Shown here one piece after another: positions 1 to 6,817 of a stretch of DNA of 64,000 bases. Positions within the stretch are counted from its first letter, which is position 1. Each line of letters begins with the position of its first letter. This DNA comes from Kineococcus mangrovi (lineage in GTDB: Bacteria > Actinomycetota > Actinomycetes > Actinomycetales > Kineococcaceae). The notes beneath the pieces are model-generated. The model saw nothing but the letters and a program-made list of their open reading frames with translations, was not told the DNA's origin and ran no database searches. The translations under genes and the position numbers were made by a program. The DNA lies in contig NZ_JBGGTQ010000011.1 of the NCBI RefSeq assembly GCF_041320705.1, positions 1-64,000 on the forward strand, read 5' to 3'.

Positions 1-126
1 CGCCGCCTGCAACGCGGCCACCTTCTCCGGATCGACGTCGATGCCGATGACCTCATGACCCAGCTCAGCCATGCACGCCGCATGGACGGCTCCGAGGTAC
101 CCACACCCGATGACAGTCATCCGCAT
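1..126 (-). CDS. ugd: UDP-glucose 6-dehydrogenase, N-terminal fragment (cut by window edge)
   Basis: The first 42 codons run off the left edge of the window. The N-terminus MRMTVIGCGYLGAVHAACMA is the Rossmann dinucleotide-binding loop (GxGYLG) of the UDP-glucose/GDP-mannose dehydrogenase family, followed by the acidic end of beta-2 (VIGIDVD). The family oxidises UDP-glucose to UDP-glucuronate with NAD in the cytoplasm, feeding glycan synthesis. The start is ATG at 126; a second in-frame ATG lies two codons later and fits equally well. The start of the protein matches UDP-glucose dehydrogenases better than GDP-mannose or UDP-ManNAc dehydrogenases, but the catalytic part is outside the window, so substrate specificity is inferred. 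Confidence 0.8.
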   Translation of the reverse strand, partial: MRMTVIGCGYLGAVHAACMAELGHEVIGIDVDPEKVAALQAA

Positions 127-332
127 GACGCGCACAGTAGCGACCCGTACGCGGCGTGAACACATCCTCGTCCGTTCGGGGCGGTGAGATCCTCGTCTCG
201 CGCAGGTGTCGTGACGGTCCCGGGCCGGTGGTGTGACAGAGCACGCAGGAACTCGTGACACCCTGTCACTCAAGATTCGGCCGTTCGGGGTCGAGACCTG
301 CAGCTGACGGCACGTCCCACCGGAAGGTCACC
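127..332. promoter_or_regulatory. Upstream region of the CWB2 gene with phased GTGAC repeats and a palindrome
   Basis: This 206-base divergent intergenic region holds no gene. GTGAC occurs at 211, 233 and 255, exactly 22 bases apart (two helical turns). The last copy is part of the perfect inverted repeat GTGACA-CCC-TGTCAC at 255-269. A response regulator or similar dimer binding one face of the helix is the natural reading. GTCACA-type direct repeats are known for actinobacterial MtrA, which controls wall genes; the identity of the regulator here is inference. Confidence 0.5.
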
Positions 333-1394
333 ATGCGCTTGCGTCCTCGTTCCCTCGGCCTCGCGGCCGCTCTCGCGCTCAGCACGGCCCTCGTCGCCGG
401 GGGTGCGCCCGCCACCGCCAGCCCCGGCGCCACCCTCAAGGCGGCCGAGGGGAACCGCGTCTACGGCGCCGACCGCGTCGGCACGGCCGTCGCGGCCTCG
501 AAGTCCTACCCGAGCCAGGGGGCCGACGGCGTCGTCCTCACGCGCTCGGACACGTTCGCCGACGCCCTGGCCGGCGCTCCGCTCGCCTCCGACAAGGGCG
601 GCCCGCTGCTCATGACGTCGCGCACGGCGCTGCAGCCCGAGGTGGCCGCGGCGATCCAGGACGTCCTCAAGCCCGGCGGGACGGTGTACCTGCTCGGTGA
701 CACCAACGCGCTGTCCGCCGGTGTCGAGAGCGCCGTCAAGGCGCTCGGCTTCACCACCCGCCGGGTCGCCGGACCCGACCGCTTCGCCACCGCCGTGGAG
801 ATCGCCAAGCTCCTGCCCGGGGCGCAGACCGTCTCGGTCGTCACCGGCTGGAACTTCCCCGACGGCCTGGCCGCCGGGGCCCTCATGGGCGTCGTCGAGC
901 GCGACGCCGGCCGCAGCATCGGGGTCGTCCTGCTCAGCGACGGCGCCAGCCTCGGCGCCGCGACGCAGAACTACCTGAACTCGCGGTCCTTCGCGACGAA
1001 GCTCGCCATCGGCGGCACCGCCGTGACGGCCGTGGGGCGCGGCACGACCGGGTGGGCCCAGCTCGCCGGGAACGACCGGTACGAGACCGCCGGTCTCGTC
1101 GCCCAGCAGTTCACCTCCAAGGCGTTCTTCGAGGACGAGACCACGGTGATCGGCGTCGCCACAGGCGAGAACTGGCCGGACGCCCTGTCGGGGTCGGCCC
1201 TGCTGGCCTACGCCGGCGGCCCCATGCTCCTGACCGCCAAGGGGTCCCTGCCGGACAGCACGCGCAACGCCATCGGCGTGCTGAAGTCCGACGCCACCTC
1301 GAACGGGAAGTCGATCCAGACCGTCCTCGTCTTCGGTGACCAGAACGCCGTCTCGAACACCGCCTACGACGCGGCGGTCGCCGCGGCGAGCTGA
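333..1394 (+). CDS. Secreted cell wall-binding repeat 2 (CWB2) family protein
   Basis: The protein has 353 residues. A Sec signal peptide (about residues 1-29, ending APATA) is followed by three CWB2 (PF04122) modules of about 100 residues. Each begins with a conserved turn: NRVYGADRVGTAVA, RRVAGPDRFATAVEIA and AQLAGNDRYETAGLVA; inside are the typical ADALAGAPLA and FPDGLAAGALM segments. In Firmicutes, triple CWB2 modules hold surface proteins to anionic wall polymers. Here the protein is nothing but CWB2 modules, so it is probably a wall-associated scaffold. The ATG at 333 is chosen over an earlier in-frame GTG at 255 because GGAAGG lies six bases upstream and the signal peptide starts right there; the 255 GTG lies inside a palindrome. 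Confidence 0.85.
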   Translation: MRLRPRSLGLAAALALSTALVAGGAPATASPGATLKAAEGNRVYGADRVGTAVAASKSYPSQGADGVVLTRSDTFADALAGAPLASDKGGPLLMTSRTALQPEVAAAIQDVLKPGGTVYLLGDTNALSAGVESAVKALGFTTRRVAGPDRFATAVEIAKLLPGAQTVSVVTGWNFPDGLAAGALMGVVERDAGRSIGVVLLSDGASLGAATQNYLNSRSFATKLAIGGTAVTAVGRGTTGWAQLAGNDRYETAGLVAQQFTSKAFFEDETTVIGVATGENWPDALSGSALLAYAGGPMLLTAKGSLPDSTRNAIGVLKSDATSNGKSIQTVLVFGDQNAVSNTAYDAAVAAAS

Positions 1395-1403
1395 TCCCCC
1401 CGC

Positions 1404-1778
1404 TCAGCTCCCGGCAGGCCCGTCACCCTCGCGGTGGCGGGCCTGTTCCGGTGGCGGGGCCTCGTCGAGCGCCAGCCGGCGGGCGAGCTCGGTGACCGTC
1501 TCCTCCAGGTGCCGGGCGCGGCGGTAGGAGGAGACGACGAACCCCAGGAACGCGATCACCAGCCCGTACAGCAGCAGGTCCGCACCGCGGCCCACCCCCA
1601 CGACGTTCGCCGCCGCGGTCACGGCCGTCGGGACGAGGATGCTGGCCACGGCGAGCGCCACGAGCGCGGCCAGCAGCAGCCGTCGCACGGCCTGGTGCCG
1701 GGCGCCGGCGGTGCTGCGCACGAGGACGACCCCGACGACGAGCACGACGACGATGAGCAGGACCTGGATCGCGAGCAC
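1404..1778 (-). CDS. DUF2304 family small membrane protein
   Basis: The protein has 124 residues and three predicted membrane helices: LAIQVLLIVVVLVVGVVLV, a central LLLAALVALAVASIL segment, and LLLYGLVIAFLGFVV. A charged, probably coiled C-terminal tail follows (RARHLEETVTELARRLALDE). This is the layout of DUF2304 proteins, which nearly always sit next to a DPM1-like GT2 glycosyltransferase, as here: the GT2 stop codon at 1781 is two bases from this GTG start. The likely role is a membrane partner for that transferase in polyprenyl-phosphate sugar synthesis or use; this is inferred from co-occurrence. The GTG start at 1778 is the first candidate after the upstream stop. Confidence 0.75.
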   Translation of the reverse strand: MLAIQVLLIVVVLVVGVVLVRSTAGARHQAVRRLLLAALVALAVASILVPTAVTAAANVVGVGRGADLLLYGLVIAFLGFVVSSYRRARHLEETVTELARRLALDEAPPPEQARHREGDGPAGS

Positions 1779-1780
1779 GG

Positions 1781-2503
1781 CTACCCCAGCAGCGTTTCGA
1801 CGAGGATGTTGACGCTGTTGAGCACCGACTGGCCCTTGGACCGGGAGTAGTCGGTGTAGAGGACGTGCACCGGCTGCTCGGCCCAGCGCAGGTCCGAGCG
1901 CCCGACCTGGTGGACGATCTCGCTGGCGTGCGCCATCCGGTTGTGCCGGATCCGCAGCCTCTGCGCGCCGCGGCGGGAGAACACCCGCAACCCGTTGTGC
2001 GCGTCCGTCAGGCGCAGCCCCGTCGTCCGGTTCGTGTACACGACGGCGGCGCGCAGCACGAACCGCTTGAGCCGGTCCAGCTCGGTGCGCCGGTCCAGGA
2101 ACCGGCTGCCGAACACCACGTCGAGGTCCTCGGCCTCCAGCCGCCGCACCATCGCGGCCGCGTCCTCGACGCGGTGCTGGCCGTCGGCGTCGAACGTGAC
2201 GACCGAGCGCGTCCGAGGGTCGCGCAGGGCGTAGGCGATCCCGGTCTGCAGCGCCGCGCCCTGGCCCAGGTTCACGGCGTGCCGGACGACGACGGCCCCG
2301 GCGCGCTCGGCCTCGGCGGCGGAGGTGTCGGTGCTGCCGTCGTCGACGCACACGACGTGGGCGAAGCGCTCGCGCAGCCCCCGCACGACGTCGCCGATGA
2401 CGCTCGCCTCGCAGTACAGGGGGACGACGACCCACGTGTCGTCGAACCCGGCGGCGTCGGGGCGCGGCGGGCTCGGGGCGGAGGAGCGGGCTGAGGTGGT
2501 CAC
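1781..2503 (-). CDS. GT2 glycosyltransferase, polyprenyl-phosphate sugar synthase type
   Basis: The protein has about 240 residues and a GT-A fold. It shows the nucleotide-binding start WVVVPLYCEASVIGDVV, CVDDGSTD, the phosphate-loop segment NLGQGAALQTGIAYAL and the metal-binding FDADGQH (DxD). The C-terminal half has the DPM1-like HNGLRVFSRR and the late YTDYSRSKGQS motif. Such enzymes transfer a sugar from a nucleotide donor to a polyprenyl phosphate or a lipid acceptor at the inner membrane face. No membrane helix is seen, so the adjacent DUF2304 protein may recruit it. The GTG at 2503 is preferred; a longer ATG-like reading to 2545 adds a basic stretch with no homology. Confidence 0.8.
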   Translation of the reverse strand: MTTSARSSAPSPPRPDAAGFDDTWVVVPLYCEASVIGDVVRGLRERFAHVVCVDDGSTDTSAAEAERAGAVVVRHAVNLGQGAALQTGIAYALRDPRTRSVVTFDADGQHRVEDAAAMVRRLEAEDLDVVFGSRFLDRRTELDRLKRFVLRAAVVYTNRTTGLRLTDAHNGLRVFSRRGAQRLRIRHNRMAHASEIVHQVGRSDLRWAEQPVHVLYTDYSRSKGQSVLNSVNILVETLLG

Positions 2504-2553
2504 GGCCCGTCCATCATGGCGCGTCCGGCACCCCACCGGCCGCATCGGCGAGG

Positions 2554-4380
2554 ATGACGCGCGTGAAGTCCCTGCTGTCGACCGTCCGCACGCTCCTCTC
2601 GCTCCTGCCGGCGGGCAGTTCGCGGTTCGTGGCGGTCTACTGCACGGCCCAGGCGCTGCTGTCGGTCTTCGACGTCGCGGCCCTGGGGCTGCTGGCGGTC
2701 CTGCTGCCCGCGGCGGTCGCCGGCGACGGCCGGCTCGCCCTGGCGCTGCCCGTGCTCGGCGACCGCGTCAGCACCGTGCAGCTCATCGTCCTCATCTGCG
2801 TCGCCAGCCTGCTGCTCGTGGTCAAGTCCCTCACCCAGCTCGCCCTCGTGCGCTGGGGCGTCGTGCGCTTCGCCGCCCACGAGGTCGACGTCGCCGACCG
2901 GCTCGTGCGCGCCTACCTGTCCGCGTCGTGGGCCTACCGGCTGCGCGCGTCGTCCGCGCGGGCGGTCCGGACCGTCGACGAGTCCCTCAACCAGGCGTTC
3001 AACGGCTTCCTCATGCCGTTCTCCAGCCTCGTCGCCGAGGTCGCCTCGCTCGTGGCCGTCGGGGTCGTCGTCCTCGTCGCCGCCTGGCAGACGGCGATCG
3101 TCGCGGCCGTCTACTTCGGGCTCGTCGCGGTCCTGCTCTACTCGGTCATCGCCAAGCGCGCCGCCGTCGCCGGGCGCACCGCGACCTCGGCCAGCGTCGA
3201 CACGATCCGGCTCGTGCAGGAGTCCTTCGCCACGACGAAGGAGATCACGCTGCGCGGCCGCGGCGACCAGCTCGCCGGGGTCGCCCGCGAGGTCCGCACC
3301 GGCAGCGCCCGCGCCCGCGGGATGGCGTTCTTCTACTCCGTCGGCCCGCGCTTCGTGCTCGAGGCCGCGCTGCTGGGCGGGTTCCTCGTCGTCGGCGGTG
3401 TCGCCGTGCTCACCCAGGGCGTCACGCAGGCCGTCTCGGCCATCGGGCTGTTCGCCGTCGCCGGGTTCCGCGTCGTGCCGTGCCTGACGCGGCTGCAGTC
3501 CGTCTTCGCGACCATGCACGCCCACGAGCCCAACGCCCACGAGGTGCTCGACGCGCTGCGCGAGACCGGCGCCGCCGACCGCGAGCCCGCCCGGTTCGAC
3601 CCCGTCGACCACGTCGGCCTGCCGCCGGGGGCCGTCGAGATCGTCCTGGACGACGTCACCTTCGCCTACCCCGGCAGCGACCGCCCCGCCCTGGCCGGGG
3701 TACGGGTGCGCATCCCCGCCGGGGCGCGCGTGGCGGTCGTCGGGCGGTCCGGGTCGGGCAAGTCCACGCTCGTCGACGTCGTCCTCGGCCTGCTGACCCC
3801 TTCCTCGGGTCGCGTCCTCGTCGGCGGGACCCCGCTGGCCGACGTCGCCGCCGGGTGGCGCGGGCGGATCGGCTACGTGCCGCAGGAGGTCGCGCTGCTG
3901 GACGCCGACGTGGCCGCGAACGTCGCGCTGTCCTGGCGGCGCGAGGAGGTCGACGAGGCGCGCGTGCAGCGGGTCCTCGCCGACGCCCAGCTCACCGACG
4001 TCGTCGCGGGCCTGCCGCAAGGGCTGTCCACGCCCGTGGGGGAGCGCGGGCTGCGGCTGTCGGGCGGGCAGCGCCAGCGCCTCGGCATCGCCCGCGCCCT
4101 CTACACCGACCCGAAGGTGCTCGTCCTCGACGAGGCGACGTCGGCGCTGGACGCGGCCACCGAGGCCGCCGTCACCGCCACCGTCGCCGGCCTGCACGAC
4201 GACGTCACCGTCCTCGTCGTCGCCCACCGGCTGGCCACCGTGCGGGACTGCGACGCCGTGGTGCTGCTGGAGGAGGGGCGGGTCGTGGACGTCGGCACGT
4301 TCGACGAGGTCGTCGCGCGGGTGCCGGACTTCGCCGTCCAGGCGGAGCTGTCGGGGCTGACGGGCAGCCCCGGCGTCTGA
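2554..4380 (+). CDS. ABC exporter with fused membrane and ATPase domains
   Basis: The protein has 608 residues. A type-I exporter membrane domain (about residues 20-330, six helices) is followed by a nucleotide-binding domain from about 360. Walker A GRSGSGKST is at about 396, the Q-loop YVPQEVALLD at about 443, the signature LSGGQRQRL at about 502, Walker B VLVLDEATSALD at about 522, and the H-loop VAHRLATV near 556. It would work as a homodimer. The neighbours are glycosyltransferases and the order resembles PglK/MsbA-like lipid-oligosaccharide flippases, so export or flipping of a glycolipid is plausible but not shown. It is divergent from the GT2 gene, with 50 bases between. GTG at 2566, preceded by GAGGA, is an alternative start. 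Confidence 0.85.
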   Translation: MTRVKSLLSTVRTLLSLLPAGSSRFVAVYCTAQALLSVFDVAALGLLAVLLPAAVAGDGRLALALPVLGDRVSTVQLIVLICVASLLLVVKSLTQLALVRWGVVRFAAHEVDVADRLVRAYLSASWAYRLRASSARAVRTVDESLNQAFNGFLMPFSSLVAEVASLVAVGVVVLVAAWQTAIVAAVYFGLVAVLLYSVIAKRAAVAGRTATSASVDTIRLVQESFATTKEITLRGRGDQLAGVAREVRTGSARARGMAFFYSVGPRFVLEAALLGGFLVVGGVAVLTQGVTQAVSAIGLFAVAGFRVVPCLTRLQSVFATMHAHEPNAHEVLDALRETGAADREPARFDPVDHVGLPPGAVEIVLDDVTFAYPGSDRPALAGVRVRIPAGARVAVVGRSGSGKSTLVDVVLGLLTPSSGRVLVGGTPLADVAAGWRGRIGYVPQEVALLDADVAANVALSWRREEVDEARVQRVLADAQLTDVVAGLPQGLSTPVGERGLRLSGGQRQRLGIARALYTDPKVLVLDEATSALDAATEAAVTATVAGLHDDVTVLVVAHRLATVRDCDAVVLLEEGRVVDVGTFDEVVARVPDFAVQAELSGLTGSPGV

Positions 4381-4423
4381 GGCGGCGTTCCCGGTACGCC
4401 CGCGCCGGGAGCGGTCGGTGGGC

Positions 4424-4429
4424 CATGCT
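4424..4429 (+). promoter_or_regulatory. Putative leaderless -10 box (CATGCT)
   Basis: CATGCT lies six bases before the GTG at 4436, where transcription would start. No Shine-Dalgarno sequence is present. It is a weak member of the box family seen repeatedly in this window. Confidence 0.4.
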
Positions 4430-4435
4430 CGGGGG

Positions 4436-4798
4436 GTGAGGACCGCCCTGGCCGCCGGTTACCTGGCCGCGCAGGCCGTCGCGGTCCCGGCGTGGTGGGC
4501 CGGGCTCGCGCTCTCACCGGCCTTCCGGCGGCGGTTCGAGCTGGGGGACCGGGCCGTCCTGGACTCCTTCGCCCCCGGCGACGTCGCCCTCGCGCTCGCC
4601 TCGGCGACGGCCACCGGCCTGGTCCTGGCGCGGCACCGCGCCGCGGGACCGGCGGCGGACCTCGTCCTGGGACTGGTGGCGGTCAGCACCGCCCGCACCT
4701 GCCGGTGCGCCGCGGCGAGCCGCAGCGGAGCCCTCGGCGTCGTCGCCATGACGGCCGCCACGGCGGGCAGCGCCGTGGCCCGGGTGCTCGTCCGGTGA
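4436..4798 (+). CDS. Small membrane protein of unknown function
   Basis: The protein has 120 residues and about four hydrophobic segments (LAAGYLAAQAVAVPAWWAGL, VALALASATATGLVLA, LVLGLVAVSTA and a C-terminal GALGVVAMTAATAGSAVARV). I do not recognise the family. The stop overlaps the start of the following methyltransferase-like gene by four bases (GTGA), so the two are translated together, probably as membrane partners. GTG 4436 is chosen because a CATGCT box lies just upstream; GTG 4418 in the same frame would add six residues. Confidence 0.6.
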   Translation: MRTALAAGYLAAQAVAVPAWWAGLALSPAFRRRFELGDRAVLDSFAPGDVALALASATATGLVLARHRAAGPAADLVLGLVAVSTARTCRCAAASRSGALGVVAMTAATAGSAVARVLVR

Positions 4799-5325
4799 GG
4801 CTGTACCGGGTCGCCCGGCCCGCGAGCCACCGCCGGCACCTGGGCAAGACCCTCGCCTGGATGCTCCTGGTCTGGACGCTCGCGCTCGTCGCGCTGCCCG
4901 CGGTGCTGCGGACCGCCGAGCGCTGGCTGGGGGTCCCGACGCGGCACCTGCCCGCCGGCCGGGCCGTCGGGGTCGTGGTCCTCGTCGCGGCGAGCGCGCT
5001 CGGGGTCCGCTGCGCGTTCGCGATGGCCCGCGGGGAGGGGACGCCGGTGCCGTTCGACGCCGCCGCCCGCCTCGTCGTCGCCGGCCCCTACCGGTGGGTG
5101 CGCAACCCGATGGCGGTCAGCGGGGTGTCGCAGGCCCTCGGGGTGGCGCTGCTGGTCGGCTCGCCGTCGTACTACCTCGTGCCGCCGGCCGGGGCGCTGC
5201 TGTGGCACCTGGTCATCCGGCCCTCGGAGGAGCGGTTCCTGCTGCTGCGCTTCGGCGCCCCCTACGCGCGGTACCGGGAGTCCGTCCCGTTGTGGGTGCC
5301 CGCGCGGCTACGGTGGGGCCGGTGA
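4795..5325 (+). CDS. Isoprenylcysteine carboxyl methyltransferase-like membrane protein
   Basis: The protein has 176 residues and several hydrophobic helices. Its C-terminal half carries the ICMT/phospholipid methyltransferase core: GPYRWVRNPMAVSGV, a hydrophobic hairpin, then EERFLLLRFGAPYARYRESVP. In the family these segments bind S-adenosylmethionine at the membrane surface; known substrates include prenylcysteines and phosphatidylethanolamine, and the substrate here cannot be told. It begins within the stop codon of the small membrane protein before it, and its own stop overlaps the next start, so three genes form a tight operon. Confidence 0.75.
   Translation: MRLYRVARPASHRRHLGKTLAWMLLVWTLALVALPAVLRTAERWLGVPTRHLPAGRAVGVVVLVAASALGVRCAFAMARGEGTPVPFDAAARLVVAGPYRWVRNPMAVSGVSQALGVALLVGSPSYYLVPPAGALLWHLVIRPSEERFLLLRFGAPYARYRESVPLWVPARLRWGR
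5309..5314 (+). promoter_or_regulatory. Putative leaderless -10 box (TACGGT)
   Basis: TACGGT lies seven bases before the GTG at 5322 and inside the end of the methyltransferase-like gene. It could give the Dabb gene an internal leaderless transcript besides read-through. Confidence 0.45.
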
Positions 5326-5621
5326 TCCAGCACACCGTCGTCTTCACCCTGGTCCACGAGCCCGGGTCCCCGGCCGAGACCGAGTTCCTCGGCGCGGCCC
5401 GGCGCGACCTCGGAGCCCTGGAGGGGGTCGGTGACTTCACCGTCCACCGGCAGGTCAGCGTCAAGAGCCCCGGGTCCTGGCAGTTCTCGATGGTCTTCGC
5501 CGACCAGGCCGCCTACGACGCCTACGACGCGCACCCCGTCCACCGGGCCTTCGTGGCCGACCGCTGGGCCCGGGAGGTCGCGGAGTTCTCCGAGCACGAC
5601 TTCGTGCGCTGGGACGGCTGA
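5322..5621 (+). CDS. Dabb (stress-responsive alpha/beta barrel) domain protein
   Basis: The protein has 99 residues and one dimeric ferredoxin-like Dabb domain (PF07876). It shows the opening IQHTVVFTL, the central VGDFTVHRQVSVKSPGSWQFSMVF and the closing YDAHPVHRAFVADRW...EFSEHDF. The family forms small dimeric barrels, often of unknown catalytic role; some members are cyclases or monooxygenase-like enzymes. It overlaps the preceding gene by four bases and ends the small operon. GTG 5322 is the only start that keeps the conserved first strand complete. Confidence 0.8.
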   Translation: MIQHTVVFTLVHEPGSPAETEFLGAARRDLGALEGVGDFTVHRQVSVKSPGSWQFSMVFADQAAYDAYDAHPVHRAFVADRWAREVAEFSEHDFVRWDG

Positions 5622-5669
5622 GGGGCCACCGCCCGGGAGCGGCGGGCCCTGATCGCGCGGACCGCTGGG

Positions 5670-5675
5670 TAGGGT
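5670..5675 (+). promoter_or_regulatory. Putative leaderless -10 box (TAGGGT) opening the wall-glycan operon
   Basis: TAGGGT ends eight bases before GTG 5684. No Shine-Dalgarno sequence lies between. This is the last good promoter-like box before the run of overlapping genes to 21459, so it may drive the whole operon. Confidence 0.5.
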
Positions 5676-5683
5676 TGCCGATC

Positions 5684-6817
5684 GTGTCGCCGCTGGTCCG
5701 CATCGCGACGCGGACCTACCCGCCGGACGTGGGGGCCGCGTCGTTCCGGCTGCGCGCCCTGGCCCGGGCCCTCGTGGCCCGCGGGTGCGACGTGGAGGTC
5801 CTTACCGCGTCGGCGACCCGCGCCGAGACGGCCGACCCGGGGGTGCGCACCCGTCGCCTGCCCGTCCTGCGCGACGGCGACGGGGTCGTCCGCGGGTACC
5901 TGCCCTACCTCTCCTTCGACGTCCCGCTCGCCGCGCGCCTGCTCACCGGCCGCCGTCCCGACGTCGTCGTCCACGAGCCGCCGCCGACGACGGGGGTCGT
6001 CACGCGGGTGACGTCCCGCCTGCGCGGGGTGCCCTACGTCTCCTACCTGCCCGACGTGTGGTCCCAGGGCGCCGTCGCCGCCGGCGCCCCTGGGCCCGTG
6101 CTGCGGGCCGTCGCGCTCGCCGAGCAGACCTCGCTGCGGGGGGCCGCGCGCGTCCTGGCCGTGACGCGGGGGATGGCCGAGGAGGTCGTCCGCGGCGGGG
6201 TCGACGCCGCGCGCGTGCGCGTCGTCGGCAACGGGGTCGACGTCGACGTGTTCCACCCCTCCTGCGGGACGCCCGCCGGGCAGGGGATCCGCGTCGTCTA
6301 CAGCGGCACGATGTCGGAGTGGCAGCGCGCGGAGGTCTTCGTCCGCGGCTTCGCCCGGTTCGCCGCCGACCACCCCGGCGCGACGCTGACGATGGTCGGC
6401 GGGGGCGTCGACGTGCCGCGGCTGCGGGAGCTGGCCCGCACGGTGCCCGGGGTGGAGCTGCCCGGCACCGTCCCGCCCGAGCGGGCCGCCGCGCTGCTCG
6501 CCGGCGCCGACGTGGCGCTGGCCTCCCTCGTCCCGGGCAGCGGGTACGACCTCATGTCCCCGACCAAGGTCTTCGCGGCCACCGCCTGCGGGACGCCGGT
6601 GCTGTTCGCCGGGGTGGGCAGCGGAGCGGCGCTCGTGCGCGAGCACGACCTCGGCCGGGCCGTCGACCACGACCCCGCCGCCGTCGCCGCCGCGCTCGCG
6701 CAGGTCCGGACGCCCCCGCCGGAGCAGCGCGAGCGCCTGCGCCGGTGGGCGCTCGAGCACGGCTCGCTGGCCGCCGCGGCCGACCGCGCCGCCGACGCCG
6801 TCACCGACCTGCTGTGA
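5684..6817 (+). CDS. GT4-family glycosyltransferase
   Basis: The protein has 377 residues and the two-domain GT-B fold of group 1/4 transferases. The N-terminal acceptor domain opens RIATRTYPPDVGAASFRLRALA. The C-terminal donor domain has VVYSGTMSEWQRAEVFVRGFARF, the GGGVDVPRL loop, and the nucleotide-sugar motif SGYDLMSPTKVFAATACGTPV in place of the usual E-x7-E. It acts in the cytoplasm on a lipid-linked or nucleotide acceptor. It is the first gene of the long plus-strand run; its stop overlaps the next start by four bases. GTG 5684 is chosen for its upstream TAGGGT box; a TTG three codons earlier is open but unsupported. Confidence 0.8.
   Translation: MSPLVRIATRTYPPDVGAASFRLRALARALVARGCDVEVLTASATRAETADPGVRTRRLPVLRDGDGVVRGYLPYLSFDVPLAARLLTGRRPDVVVHEPPPTTGVVTRVTSRLRGVPYVSYLPDVWSQGAVAAGAPGPVLRAVALAEQTSLRGAARVLAVTRGMAEEVVRGGVDAARVRVVGNGVDVDVFHPSCGTPAGQGIRVVYSGTMSEWQRAEVFVRGFARFAADHPGATLTMVGGGVDVPRLRELARTVPGVELPGTVPPERAAALLAGADVALASLVPGSGYDLMSPTKVFAATACGTPVLFAGVGSGAALVREHDLGRAVDHDPAAVAAALAQVRTPPPEQRERLRRWALEHGSLAAAADRAADAVTDLL

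Noticed and set aside
255-332. Earlier GTG start (255) for the CWB2 protein
   Set aside because: It would place a non-signal sequence before the signal peptide and lies in a palindrome; ATG 333 has a good ribosome binding site.
2500-4227. 575-codon minus-strand open frame across the ABC exporter gene
   Set aside because: Asp/Gly-rich, domain-free translation antisense to a gene with complete ATPase motifs; long shadow frames are normal at this GC content.
5785-6813. N-terminal extension of the DUF6541 gene reading through the GT4 gene
   Set aside because: Arg-rich out-of-frame translation of the GT4 gene; the membrane protein starts naturally at GTG 6814.
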